A DNA stretch of 64,000 bases from Xanthostigma xanthostigma (GCA_963575645.1 OY754468.1:4030001-4094000); one strand, 5' to 3'; positions 21,451-33,510 are shown, counted from the stretch's first letter. Made by a program: numbers and translations. Notes: generated by a model from the sequence alone, not told the origin.

Positions 21451-22125
21451 GACGTGATAACGTCTTATAAATTGATGAATCACCAATATTATAAATTGAT
21501 AAAACACCGGCTGCATGTTCGAAAAAGTGTAACGTAACGTTCCTAACGTTCCTAACGCGTAACGTTCCGCCTGGCCCTGTGCGTGCTTTTTGCTAATTTC
21601 TCGCTCAATTTAAATCAGATCGGTTTGAAACCAGTCTTAAACGAAAGAGGAGAACATTTTACATAGATTTCGTATAACAGAATTTGCCTAAACAGTTTTT
21701 TTATACAAATTTATATAGAAAAATATTTTATACAAATTTATATAGAGAAATAGCTGTATAAATGCAATGTTGTGTAATGCATGGCACGACGCGGTCGGTT
21801 GTCTTTGTTTGCCGTACATGGAAATTAGAAGCAAACGTATGTCTTGTCTTAACATGAAAACAGCTGCATTTCTAATGTTTAATTCAATTTTTTGACATTA
21901 GTATATTGTGAAATGCAAAGCCTGCTAAGTTAAGTATTGGAATAACTAATTATTATTAGAACATAATACTTTGTAAGTTGCAAACGTCACTTTTGACATT
22001 TCTTATCATTCCGACACCAAGGATAAGCGGATTGAAACCAAATTTTGGGAGGTTTAGGTTATGTATTACGGAATACGTTATCACGTAAAATTATCGTCCG
22101 TAAACCGACTTTACAGACAACCAAT
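21451..22125 (+). mobile_element. Family A element, core type 1 (copy 5)
   Basis: The ends are as in the other copies. The core matches copies 3 and 6, with an extra duplicated ATACAAATTTATATAGA segment at about 21,705-21,745. It abuts a Jockey-type reverse transcriptase fragment at its right end. Confidence 0.85.
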
Positions 22126-22590
22126 TTTTTTTTAACAAATATCAAACAGTTATGAATATACTGAGCTGGCAAAGTTAAAATATTTAAAATAAATAATGGC
22201 TTACAACTATCGAGTGGCTTTGCGTTGCAAATAATTCTTATTGCCTTTTTTTGTAGAGTAAATAGCCTTGTATATAGACGCAGCATTGCCCCAAATTTCA
22301 AGATCATATAGCAATTTTTAATGAAATAGTGTAAAATAGGCTAATTTTAAAACATTCTGATTTATATTCATAGACAACTGTTTTCTCATCAGGTAAAGTA
22401 TCTAAGAGAGTTTATTTTGCAGATTTTCTATATGATTTCTCCATAAACATTTACTGTCGATAGTTAAACCTAGTTGATTAATACATGGAATGGCATTTTC
22501 ATTACTAAAAAAAACTAATTTTTGTGTTTTTTTCGTATTTATTGTTAGCTTATTTGCCGTGAACCAATATAAATAGTAGGTGTGTTATTA
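22126..22590 (-). pseudogene. Jockey-type non-LTR reverse transcriptase fragment
   Basis: Read on the minus strand from 22,590: YLYWFTANKLTINTKKTQKL, then INQLGLTIDSKCLWRNHIEN, then YDLEIWGN, then FTLQKKAIRIICNAKPLDSC and KPLF. These are the palm-to-thumb motifs of Jockey/CR1-like elements (NTKKT, IENL, YGIxLWGN, LQKKAIRI). Stops and frame shifts break it. Its 3' side is cut by family A copy 5. Confidence 0.8.
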
Positions 22591-23639
22591 ATATTATACC
22601 ACTGTTATAATGAATTATTATACGAGTGTCTATTGGATTGGTTAGCTATTGGTTGGCTATTTGTGTTCGCTATTGGGAGTTCGTTGTATTTGGCAAAATA
22701 TATGACGTTCAAGGCAAACATGCAAATACGACCATGACAGTCAAATAACAAGCACACAAACATTTGGCAGCAGAACGCAAGGTTCAAAATTCCAGGAATT
22801 ATAGCACTGTTTCATTGTCCCAATTCATTTTCAATAGTAATTGTTCCAGTTCTCGCTCACAACACAGACACATAAACAAGTTAGTATCTAGACTCAACAG
22901 TGATCCACTAAAACAAAGAGTTTTTAGCATCGGATAATAATTTTGAGTTAAGACTGTCATAACAGAGGAATTTTCATCGGGTGCAAAATTTGAGTCAAAG
23001 CCATCAATATTAGATAATGAACTATTCCAACTTTATTTGTGCTTCTTTCAAATAAATGCTGTGCAAATACTAACAGAGGCCACACGTGCGTCTGTTGAAG
23101 ATCATTCAGGTGTGATATTATTGTTATGAGTCATCTGATATCTTCACATTTGATGGTCTTCACCTATATCGCATCACTAGTGATACGGTGATATTGATAT
23201 ACACCACACGGTACAGACTACAGTCCGGTTGTCATTTCAACATGCTTGTTTACGACGTCCCGCTAACTTCAACCTTAATTAAAAACTCGTAAGTATTGTA
23301 TTACTTACCAGTCAACAGCGAGTTCCGATAGACGTCTTGTATAAATAAATTCGTTGAAATTTCTCCATTTTAACCGAATTCAAATTAAGATTTATTCAAC
23401 TCTGATCCTTTTAAACCCTATACAAAGGGGCAGGTTCAAAATCGAGCTTTAGAGACCTATGAAGTATCGATTAGTGAAATTTCTCCACAAAACGAATATT
23501 TTAGGTTAAAGTAAGTCAATCATTTCAAATTTAAATATTTATTGTACAGAGCCTATTTATAGGTCTTTCATAGGGGCTCTACAAAAGACCCGAGGGTTAA
23601 AAAAATACTAAGCCGTATTCGTATGGAAAATTCTCCCCA
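22591..23639. other. No recognised feature
   Basis: Nothing is supported. Confidence 0.35.
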
Positions 23640-23884
23640 GAATCCGAAATTGAAATAAAAAATTCCAGCCAATTGGGCGACGGGACCATACCAACTTCAA
23701 AAATATTGACGTTTGTTATATAGTATAATGAAGAAAAGAGAATTTCTGATATTGCGTGAGGTCACGCGGATAATGGCTAGTATTTAATATGCATGCTAAC
23801 TAGTTTATTTCTGACATCTACAAAAAAAATGTTTCCGAAACTATAAAGGTAAAAAATGTTTTTTAACGAAACTTTCTTGAAAAA
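23640..23884 (-). repeat. Interspersed repeat B (copy 2, reverse), site of a Penelope insertion
   Basis: It reads as the complement of 39,040-39,330, including GTGAGGTCACGCGGATAATG. The match stops where Penelope coding sequence begins at about 23,885. Confidence 0.6.
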
Positions 23885-24140
23885 GTATAGCTAGACCAGT
23901 TTTTTGTAAATAAGTTACAGAGTTACACACAAAGAAGTTTTGAGAAACAACTAAATTAGTTAGAGTCATAATGTCTTGTATTATGTAAGGATAGATTTTT
24001 GATTTATGTACAATTTTATAAAGAACAGACAGACAAACCTCAGTTGATACTGACGGAAATAAATTAACAACATCGAAGCTAACCAAAATAGAATTATTAG
24101 GAATATCTAGTAATATTTTTAATTTTAATCTTAATAGACA
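23885..24140 (-). pseudogene. Penelope-type reverse transcriptase, inverted 5' part
   Basis: On the minus strand it reads LLRLKLKILLDIPNNSIL, VSFDVVNLFPSV, then NFFVCNSVTYLQKTGLA. VSFDVVxLF holds the first catalytic Asp block, and QKTGLA corresponds to the QTDGVAMGS-type block of Penelope reverse transcriptases. It ends abruptly at repeat B and is joined head-to-head with the plus-strand part at about 24,140. Confidence 0.8.
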
Positions 24141-24692
24141 AATCCATGAACCAACATAGCTTTTCTATCTATAGAAAACCATGCTATACTGACAACTTAA
24201 TTAATTTCAATTCATGGCATCCCTTATCTCAGAAATTAGCATCGTTTAATTGTTTACTCCAAAGACTTTTTACTTATAATTTAGATACTCAGAATTTCAA
24301 CAAAGAGTATAAAATTATACAACAGTTAGCACTCAATAATGACTTTCCATTAACGATGATTCATTCTCTGTTTAATAAATTTAAAAAAAGATTCAATTTA
24401 CGCTCAAACACTACTCTCTCTCTTTTTAAAGGCTCAATAAATCAAAAATTCGGATCCCTTACTTATTGTGGAAAATGGTTGTATTTTTTAAAAGAGATCT
24501 CTAAATATAATATAACAATTGCATTTAAATCAAAAGGCAGCTTGGGACAACTATTGGTCAGAAACAAAGACACGGTTGTAGTGGTGTTTACAAACTTACT
24601 TGTAAAAATTGTGACTCTTATTACATAGGGAAAACTCAAAGAAAGTTTAAAGAAAGACTAAGAGGGCACTTACACAATCTACCCAACACTAA

Positions 24693-24902
24693 GGCCTAGT
24701 TTATATGAGAGGCGTTCAACGCGCGTTGGCCCAACGCGCGTTTACAGTTTCTATACAATTGTATAGAACTGTTTATATGATAACGCGCGTTCAACGCGCC
24801 ACCAACGCGCGTTATCATATAAACAGTCCTATACAATTGTATAGAAACTGTAAACGCGCGTTGGGCTAACGCGCGTTGAACGCCTCTCATATAAACTAGG
24901 CC
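24693..24902. mobile_element. Palindromic MITE, GGCCTAGTTTATATGAGAGG family
   Basis: It is almost fully self-complementary. The ends are GGCCTAGTTTATATGAGAGG and its complement, and the inside repeats GTTCAACGCGCG and CTATACAATTGTATAG. It sits inside the endonuclease frame of the Penelope element. A tandemly amplified relative is at 58,829-59,226. Confidence 0.85.
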
Positions 24903-25443
24903 AATCAAATTTTGGCAAACATCTGTTTGAACTAGACCATAACTTTGACATTGACACTTGTTTTAAAATATTACACCGCATTGATTCATACATCTTAATT
25001 GATGTTTGTGAATTGTTTGAGATTAAGAGCGCCTTTAAGTTAAACACAAATAATTTTTGTTTAAATACCATAACAGACATAGCCGAATCTACTGTATTTG
25101 ATTTTTTGTTTAAATAACTCTGCTCATGACCTAGTGTTATATAATTTTTAACTAATTTTTTCAACCATTACTTTGTTTGAAATCTACTTGTGTCATTTTA
25201 TTGTGTTTTAATTACTTTCAATAGTTAATATTTTTTAATGTATTCATTTTTATTCTTGCTAGTGTATTATGTTTTGCTCCGTGAGGTAAACCTTTATTGA
25301 GTTTTTTCTATTTGTTTTAATACCATAATTCTTATTTTAACTGGGATTGTTTTATTTTTATTTTTTAGACACATCTATGATCTTAATAATCTTTTAATTT
25401 TATATAATCTTTTACATATATCGACAATTTTTTGAATTATCAC

Positions 25444-25471
25444 CTGATGATGACAACCATGTTGTCGAAAC
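25444..25471 (+). ncRNA. Hammerhead-like core motif in the Penelope tail
   Basis: CTGATGA, one T, GACAAC, loop CAT, GTTGTC, GAAAC: a six-pair stem between the two core boxes. It lies about 325 bp after the end of the endonuclease frame and shortly before AATAAA. Hammerhead motifs in Penelope-like elements are described in the literature; activity here is not shown. Confidence 0.55.
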
Positions 25472-25500
25472 ATGTTGTGTATTTTTGAATAAAGACTTTT

Positions 25501-25978
25501 ATCAATCTATCTTGTGTAAGGATTAATTGAAATATTGTGATATCTAGTTCAATTAGGCTCGTTCTAAATTGACTTCGTTCGATAATGAAGTCAAATATGT
25601 GTATCAAATTTCACTCAAAACCATTAAGTTTTCTGACCAACTTTTTTATCGTATTTTAAAAACAAACGAACAAACCTTCCTTCCTGATTAGTTATGAGTA
25701 AAAATAATAATCTGTGTATATCGGAAGTACAAAACGGTTTAACAGAGCACAAGAGAAGTTTAGAGTGGGACACAGAAAAAAATGCAATAGCTGAGCACAC
25801 ACATTGACGCTGGACAACCACAAGATCTTTTTCGGGGACAACCAAGTTATAGACAGAACATCATGTTACTATCCGCGTACATACAGGCAGGCCATAGAAA
25901 TACACAACCACACATAATTTCAACCGAAAGGATGAAGGACCTAAAGTAAAGTACGACATACAAAAGCACTGAGCGCAT
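25501..25978. other. No recognised feature
   Basis: Nothing is supported. Confidence 0.35.
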
Positions 25979-26124
25979 GCAACGACAAAAAATTTTGAAC
26001 GGTAACTCCGATCATCATGGAATTTGGACACTATCCATTTCGGTAAACTAAAATGAGTATGCGTACTCTTCCCACCACCACATTCGTTCTTTTGCACCCG
26101 GATGAAACCGGGACAAACCGATAA
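25979..26124 (+). mobile_element. Helitron H-family 3' fragment (copy H5)
   Basis: It matches the last 145 bp of H1: GAACGGTAACTCCGATCATC, TTCGGTAAACTAA, CATTCGTTCTTTTGCACCC. The terminal CTAG has decayed to CGATAA. Confidence 0.7.
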
Positions 26125-26867
26125 TACATTATTTTCTGCACGTACTTACCTTTTATAAAATAGCTGGTTTCAATTAATTTCTAATAGTTGGTTACCAAAA
26201 AAATTTGAAAAGAAGGTTGAACCTGCAGGTTATCCCTGAAACTTCCTGATCAAAAATATATAAAATATAGCAAGAAGTCTATTTTTTAGCTCTTCGAGCT
26301 CAAAAAAAACAATTTTTGTTCACGAGATATCGTGAACAAATGAATCAATTTTGATGCGGTTTGCGGCAATCGACGCAGTTTTTGGAAGAAAAGAGCTGAG
26401 TAGATTTTGAAATTAATCGGTTTAGTAGTTTAGAAAATATTCTAAAAAAACAAATTTCTTAAAATTTTTGAAACTTGTAGTTTTGAGATTTCTCAAAATC
26501 TATTGGGCTGAATCATACCAAATTTTCAGGAAATCTAAGTTCACCAAAGTAAATAACTTCTCGATTTTTTCTAATCTTTGATTGATGTCTGATTAGTACT
26601 CTTCAATAAATCAAATTATCGAACAATTTTTCAGACAATATATTGACGAAATATATAATTATAATTAAAAAAAAAATAACGTTTCGGTCCGGATTTAACA
26701 TAAAAATTAATTAGTAATTAGTTTCTAAGAGAATTCAGTTTGAGTTTTTTTATAATATCGAATTATTAAGATTAAATTTTTATAATATTATTTCGATATT
26801 ATAAAAAAAACTCTAACTGAATTTTGTTAGAAACTAATTAATAATTACCTATACTAATAGCACGAGA
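26125..26867. other. AT-rich; a decayed Penelope-type tail and small inverted repeats
   Basis: GACAATATATTGAC (26,633) and AACGTTTCGGTCCGG (26,680) match the tail repeats at 36.6 and 49.7 kb. The arms GAATTCAGTTTGAG and its complement pair across about 26,730-26,830. Confidence 0.4.
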
Positions 26868-27145
26868 GCCCAACACACTCAAACCCTAAGGATCTCCGAA
26901 TAGGCCAGTTCATGGATATTTGGAAAATTTAAACACTACTTAAAAGAAAAATACAATGGTTGGCAGGCTGGAGTGGGCCGGACCGTGAAAAAGGGATAAA
27001 TTTCGGTGACCCAAAAAAACGGTTTTCCTATTCATCTTCGAATAGAACGTTGTTTATTATATTTTGCAGTTAACGTTAGGTTGGCGGGTTCCGGTGAGCC
27101 GAAACCCCCGGCAATCGCAATTGAAAGTTTGAAAGAAAATTTTTT

Positions 27146-27795
27146 GACGTGATAACGTCTTATAAATTGATGAATCACCAATCTTATAAATTGATAAAAC
27201 ACCGGCTGCATGCACGAAAAAGTGTAACGTTCCTAACGCGTAACGTTCCTAACGCGTAACGTTCCGCCTGACCCTGTGCGTGCTTTTTGCTAATTTATTG
27301 CTCAATTTAAATCAGATCGGTTTGAAACCAGTCTTAAACGAAAGAGGAGAACATTTTACATAGATTTTGTATAACAGAATTTGCCTAAACAGTTTTTTTA
27401 TACAAATTTATATAGAAAAATAGCTGTATAAATGCAATGTTGTCTAATGCATGGCGCGACGCGGTCGGTCGTCTTTGTTTGCCGTACATGGAAATTAGAA
27501 AATAACGTATGTCTTGTCTTAACATGAAAACGGCTGCATTTCTAATGTTTAATTCAATTTTTTGACATTAGTATTTTGTGAAATGCAACGCCTTCTAAGT
27601 TAACTATTGGAATAACTAATTATTATTAGAACATAATACTTTGACAGTTGCAAACGTCACTTTTGACATTTCTTATCATTCCGACACCAAGGATAAGCGG
27701 ATTGAAACCAAATTTTGGGAGGTTTAGGTTATGTATTACGGAATACGTTATCACGTAAAACTATCGTCCGTAAACCGACTTTACAGACAACCAAT
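27146..27795 (+). mobile_element. Family A element, core type 1 (copy 6)
   Basis: Both ends are complete. The 9-mer array is short (AACGTTCCTAACGCGTAACG). The core is nearly identical to copies 3 and 5. Confidence 0.85.
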
Positions 27796-27918
27796 TTTAT
27801 TTCATAAATGGAAAGATCACATACAAGTTTTATAGCAAAACTACGTTTATTTTAATTTTTTCTTTATAATAAAAAAGTTATATGGATTTAGAAATATTTT
27901 TAACTATAAGTTTATTTT

Positions 27919-28075
27919 AGGTTCGTTCCAAGCAGCCAGTGAACGGTTTCGGAACTGCCAGCCGCATGCGCACTAGGTAAAACGAAGCTGTTAGTGGCGA
28001 TTTTAGAACACGTTTTACCTAGTGCGCATGCGGCTGGCAGTTCCGAAACCGTTCACTGGCTGCTTGGAACGAACC
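27919..28075. mobile_element. Perfect hairpin MITE, 66-bp arms
   Basis: Left arm from AGGTTCGTTCCAAGCAGCC to GCGCACTAGGTAAAACG. The right arm is its exact complement over 66 bp, with a 25-bp loop. Perfect arms point to a recent insertion or arm homogenisation. Confidence 0.85.
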
Positions 28076-28697
28076 TTTTGTGTACATGTATATTATGAAA
28101 CTCGCCATGGATACAAATCCATAAAAACATTACGACGACATCGGAACTTAGCTAAAAAGTATTTTTAATTCCATAAAACTTTTTAATTATATGAGGCTAA
28201 AAAATAAAGTAAACGTAGTTTTGCTATAAAACTTTGTATATAATCTTTCCATTTATGTACCTAAGTAAAAAAATTTCATTAAAAAATTCAATTGCTTTTT
28301 TTCAATGAAGGGCCCGCCAACCCACCACGAAACGATTTTAAAAGTTAAAACCTTTCATTTAAATTTCATTTCAACCTATTCGGTAATGAGGTAACAATAC
28401 CTATTTAGCGAATCAACTTTAGACTCGCTTGGTGGGGGTTTCGGCCCACCGGAACCTGCCAACCTACCGAGTTTAAGTACGTTAAGAACGTAAATTTCAA
28501 AATAAATTAAACAACATTCTATTCGGAGATGCATAGAATAACCGTTTTTTGGGTGACCGAAAGTGACCCCTTTTTTACGGTCCGGTCCACTCCAGCCTGT
28601 CAACAATTGTATTTTTTGTTAAGCAGGGTTTAACTTTTCCAAATATCCGGGGAACTGGCCTATTCGGAGATCCATAGGATTTTAGTGGCACTTGGGC

Positions 28698-29284
28698 TAT
28701 ATAAGACATCTTATAGTCGAAGTCTGGTATAATCGATTAGAATTAAAAATATAAATGGCAAGTGTGAATTATGCAAAATAGATCTTACATATATGTAGGT
28801 GCACATTTTGTGAGTATGGAACAGGTGCAGGGGCGTGAATAATTAATTAATATTCAAAGTCAGTGTGTCAAGCATTGACTAAAATGTTATCGCTCTATAA
28901 ACTAAGCTCATCTACTAGCAGATTTTGTTTTATAATCGCTCGAACGAGGGCGTCTTTATTTAAAAACATGGGTTGATACGGCCATAGCAAAGTAATATAC
29001 TTCACAGCAGTGTTGTTCTTTAACGGACTTGAAAATGTAATAATAATAATTAATAAGAAAACTCGCAGGATAGTGGACCAATTAGATTTCTTAATGTCCG
29101 ACGTTTCGTCTATAGATTTAGAATTTTTCAAGTACAATAAAAAATCTAAAACAATAATTATGAAAATAAACATTAATTACTATAGCCATAGCAATTAACA
29201 AAAGATAAGGTACATAAGACAAAAACATGGCAACACGTTTATGTATAAATTTTTAAACAATAAAAAATAATAAAAATTCGAAAG
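28698..29284. other. No recognised gene
   Basis: Overlapping open frames on both strands (62 and 92 codons) show no known domain. GACGTTTCGTCTATAG (29,100) may be a decayed tail motif like that at 10,050, read on the minus strand. Confidence 0.3.
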
Positions 29285-29570
29285 TTACTTCAATTTCATA
29301 ACATAGTTGTACTGACTACTTAAATTTTGAGTGTCTGTTCTATAATTAATAGCATTGTTTTTTCTAATAAAACACATTTCACTAATATTACGTTTCTTCC
29401 AATTTGACTCTTTATCTAATATTTGAACTTCATTAAATAGAAATTTATGTCCAGTGTCGAAATGATGAGATGATAATGCGGTCTTATTATCACTTAATAA
29501 ATTTATGTTTCTACAGTCCATTCTGTGTTGGTAAATTCTATGTTTTAGTAACTGTTTTGTGGCGCAAACA
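29285..29570 (-). pseudogene. Penelope-type GIY-YIG endonuclease C-terminal fragment
   Basis: On the minus strand it reads KQLLKHRIYQHRMDCRN, then KTALSSHHFDTGHKFLF, then VQILDKESNWKKRNISEMCF. These are the R..QH.DC, KTAL..HHF.TGH and ILD.E.N..KR..SEM blocks that end Penelope endonuclease domains. Its 5' end runs into an inverted repeat (29,519-29,612). Confidence 0.8.
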
Positions 29571-29612
29571 AAACAGTTACTAAAACATAGAATTTATCAA
29601 CTCAGAATGGAT
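29519..29612. repeat. Inverted duplication at the Penelope breakpoint
   Basis: CAAAACAGTTACTAAAACAT and the following GAATTTA-CAACTCAGAATGGA are present on both strands around a centre at 29,562-29,567. The same coding block (KQLLKHRIYQ) is therefore present head-to-head. Confidence 0.75.
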
Positions 29613-30957
29613 ATTGATTTACAAAATGAAAATATAAATAATAATCTATAAATTGATCCAATACTGTATAATAAATGCCAAATCCAACCCTTTTTAATAG
29701 TTTAATGTAAAATAGTGCGCCTATGCAAATTTAAAATATTATGCAAACAAGTGTGTTAAATACAGCTGCACTACAGTGAGATCTTACTTCACATCCCCCC
29801 GTTTCACTGTGCAGATCTGCTATACAAGGTGTCCAAAGTTGAATCTGAACCATTGCTAACTTTGTTTATATTGGAACTACGAGTTCACTTAAATGGATAT
29901 TTTTATAATATTTTTTTACGTAGGTTACGATGAAAAAAATAGTTAAGTGCCGACTGCTTGAGTTATTCGCAAAAATAGCTTTTTTATGGACAGTCTATAT
30001 ATTTTCCATTTTTTGAACGGGAAAACAACTCTGGACGCAAACGTTCTAATGCATAGTAAAAAATAATGGTGTTTATTCACTTTCAAATAATTCTTAAATT
30101 TTACCTTTTTATAAAACAGTAGAACAGCTTTAAGTCGAAAACCTTATAACGGTTAAAATTGTGTATAAAAAAAATAAAAATAAAAGTATGGACGCCTATG
30201 TCGATTCTATTAAAATTAATGATTATGTAACTTCCTAGAGTAAGATTACGACAGATGCTAGAAATAACTTAAATGTAGAATTTTTGCTGAAAAAAAAAGA
30301 TAAAGAGTTCAATTTGAGATCTGAAGCAGCAACTTTAAAATAACGACCTGCTGTAAATTGTCTATTTGATTATAACTTTTGCGACTGAATTTATTGGATT
30401 TCCTGGTGGAGAAATTCTTAGTTTGTCTCCACTGGGCAACCGAAAATACGTTTTTGTGGCGCCCATTGTGAATTTGAAGTTATGTATGTGTGATGAAAAT
30501 ATATCGAAAATAAAATACACTATCAGCATTTTCATTTATGTTCCTTGGTGAGATGTACTAGGCGATCAATCCACGCCCAAGACGACTGATCAAACCGAAA
30601 TTAAAAAAAAGAATTAAAAGTATACGTTATAACCTCCAAAACTCGAAAAAATGTTTTTTTCCATTCCCTTCAAGCCCTAAAACCTCCTTTACTCGAAATC
30701 TCAACCCTCTATAGATTGAAACAATCAGTGAGTCCCTACAAAGCATTTCGGTATATATATTTCCTCCATAACTCCAAAAAATAGATTGGACCTCTGTGTC
30801 TCGAACATAACAACTTAAAATTTGTAGGAATGAATTTTAATCCCTGCAAGTCCTTACAAAATACGCCTAAGACGAAATCCTTCATAAGTCGAAAACTCAG
30901 TAACTCGAATTTTTGGCGTCTCCCTTGAAGTTCGACTTACAGAAGTTCTACTGTATT
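29613..30957. other. AT-rich, no recognised feature
   Basis: Nothing is supported. Confidence 0.35.
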
Positions 30958-31425
30958 CAGGGCCAGATTTAGGGGGGGGGGGCAACCGGGGCTGAAGCCC
31001 CGGGGCCTCCACAATAGAAATTTATAGATAAATTTTCCAACAAATAACGAGTAATATGCAAAATTATAAAAAACAAGAGGGTGCGTGAAAAGTCACGCGG
31101 TACAAGTGAAACTTCTATGTGATGTTTAAAAGATGTTTAAGACACTTAATTTCTCAATGTCAGTAGGTAAAATCGAAATGGTCAATGTGGTTTAAATTTT
31201 GGGAATAGGTACAAGAAGTGTTCGTCTACAAAATTTCAAAAACTCAAGTCCGAAAGTTGGATTCAACGTTATGATAGCACTTCCTTAAGAAAAGTACGAA
31301 TTCTATTCTATAAATTATTGGAACACTTAAAAGAAAAAATGGTTTAACTTGTTTGGAAAATAATTAGGGACATCCACTCCTTCGTTGCCCCAGGGCCGCC
31401 CTCCACACCTTTAAATCCGGCCCTG
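30958..31425. mobile_element. hAT-type element with perfect 8-bp TSD
   Basis: ACTGTATT is present on both sides (30,950-30,957 and 31,426-31,433). The ends are CAGGGCCAGATTTA and, reversed, CAGGGCCGGATTTA. A G-run follows the left end. No transposase is present. Confidence 0.9.
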
Positions 31426-31433
31426 ACTGTATT

Positions 31434-32820
31434 CGTATAGATAAAGAACAATAATAATTATTAAAAAAAATGTCCTCATATAAAGTTTTAATTTCCCGTG
31501 CAAATCATGCACTCTCTTTTATGTAAAAATCTTAGGTGTTTATTTAATTTATCCAGTGCATAAAAATATTTTAAAATTTTCTCACGAATACTTTTGATTT
31601 TTTTCATACGATTTTTGTCATATAATCCCTCTCGATAATACAGGTAATATATGTGTATTATATACCATACCTCCTACACAACGCATACGGTTACCTGATC
31701 TGATCACTGAATAATCTTTGCATAATATGTAGTAGGTACCTGTGAAATATTCGATACCTTAACTTGTATTTTATAACAACAGGTTTTTTTGACGGTAGCT
31801 TTATTCATGTTTTTATTACAAATCTGGACTTCGGTCAAAGATTATATAAATCATATATCAAAACATTTCAGTGAACTGTATATTTATATAGATTTAGATT
31901 TTAAAAACTGATAAAAGTGACACCGATGAACTGCCAACAAAAATATTTTTTTACAAAAATTTTAAATTATAAAAGAAACATGATATAAAAATAAGTTCAA
32001 AAAAACTAATAGACCAGTGCAGTTAGCCCAAAATCAAGTGAAAAAGGGACAAAATTAGTAACAGAAAACGAATGATAAGGAAGGGAAGAAACTGCCGTCA
32101 GAAATATAGAAACCAAAAATTCAAATGCGTAAAGGGCCGTGGGCTGCGGGGGGGCGCGTTTTAGGGGTCAAACTCGGTTTTTCGTTATTTTCGGCGAAAG
32201 TTGACCTCCAATCAAAAAATGTTGTATGGCAGTGTTGTAGGTTTTAAAAGGATCTACTACTTTTATGAATATAATTTTTTCACATAACCTCAAAGATTCA
32301 GAGATATATCGAAAAAACTGTGTTTTTCGTTTTTAATGTTTTTCTCCTGCAAAAATGTTTTTTTTTTCATGAAATTTTCAGGAGACACCTTTTTGTGTCT
32401 TAAATAAGCTGTAATTTTTTTGAATAAAAAAATTAATTTGCCAGTGTAATGTTACCTAACAAAAAACTGAAAAATTACCCCTAAATTCTACCTAAAAAAG
32501 TAATGCAAAAATTTCAGATTTTCAAAAATCGTAGTCTAGGGTTTTCTTCGTTAAAATGTCTACTTTCAGATGGTGTCTGGATATCCATACACCATCTGAA
32601 AGTAGACGGTGGAACATCCGTAAATACAAACATACATAGACTGTTAAACTCATAACCCTTCCTTTTGGCTTCGTCGCAGTCGGGTAAAAAAACGATATGT
32701 TAAATAGAAAAAGATTAATCAAAATCGATTCATAAATTCGGGAGATATGAGGTAACATAGGTATATAAAAAATCTCCTTTTTAAAGTCAGTTAAAAACGA
32801 CTTATAGTTCAGGGAATAAA
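31434..32820. other. No gene recognised
   Basis: The region is AT-rich. A local inverted repeat of about 40 bp around ACCATCTGAAAGTAGAC (32,550-32,610) is the only structure seen. Confidence 0.35.
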
Positions 32821-33510
32821 GACGAAAACTTCGAAAAAATTAGTGGAAAGCTAGATTTTCGTATGAACCTTCCTTTCGTGGTTCTAAACAATATTCCAAA
32901 AGTCCCTACCAATACATGTGCTGCTTAAAATGTTACGCGGGCCAAAGTTCACAAAGAACGGGTTTTCGAGAAAATCTCGTTAAGGTTGACTTTTATAGAA
33001 AAATAATAGCTATCAAAATTGTAGCTTAAAAAATTGCTTCCAAAAACATGATATTACTTCTTTCCGTAAGTCTAAAATTTCGTACGACGCACGACGCATG
33101 CTGTATGATGCTCTTTCTCTTACCTCGCATTCATTAAACCGTTTAGTGAACCATTCCAGTTCGTCGTATGTATTCGTTCGTATAACACCATTAAACGAAT
33201 CGAAATTGACATAAGAAACATAAATGTTACAACTCTTTAAATCAAATTTTATCGAAAACCGTTAGTCTTACGAAAAAAAGTAATACTGTGTTTTTTGCAG
33301 GCAATTTTCTAAGCTGCAAAATGATGACCACTTTTTTCATAAAAGTCGCCATTATAACGAGATTTTTGAGAAAAACCTTTTTGTGACCTTTCATCTCGTG
33401 TAACGTGTATCGACGTGGACTTTTGGTATATTGTTTGGAACCACGAAACGAAGGTTCATGGAAAAAATCCAACTTTCTCCTAATTTTTCTACTCGGAAAT
33501 GTCTCCATTC
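32820..33510. repeat. Diverged foldback repeat
   Basis: The left arm (32,835-33,060) and right arm (33,290-33,490) are complementary with scattered changes, e.g. TGAACCTTC-TTTCGTGGTTC and CCAAAAGTCC. The loop holds CGTACGACGCACGACGCATG. Confidence 0.65.

Larger units (their letters stand above)
24141..25500 (+). pseudogene. Penelope-like retroelement, 3' half with GIY-YIG endonuclease
   Basis: The plus-strand frame from 24,146 reads FSIYRKPCYTDNLIN, HPLSQKLASFN and more of the reverse transcriptase C-terminus to about 24,570. After one frame shift near 24,570 it gives GVYKLTCKNCDSYYIGKTQ and KFKERLRGHLHNLPN, a GIY-YIG nuclease core (GVY, YIG, Arg). A palindromic MITE at 24,693-24,902 splits the frame. 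The frame resumes as SNFGKHLFELDHNFDID and closes after FDFLFK near 25,118. The 3' tail holds a hammerhead-like motif and AATAAA at about 25,490. Confidence 0.85.
26868..28697. mobile_element. Long-TIR element (about 1.8 kb) with nested insertions
   Basis: The arms start GCCCAACACACTC...GGATCTCCGAATAGGCCAG on the left and end with the complement on the right. They pair over about 250 bp, including CACTCCAGCCTG. Inside are family A copy 6, an outer hairpin (27,805-28,255) and a perfect inner hairpin (27,919-28,075). One half of a relative lies at 60,168-60,827. No transposase is seen. Confidence 0.75.
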
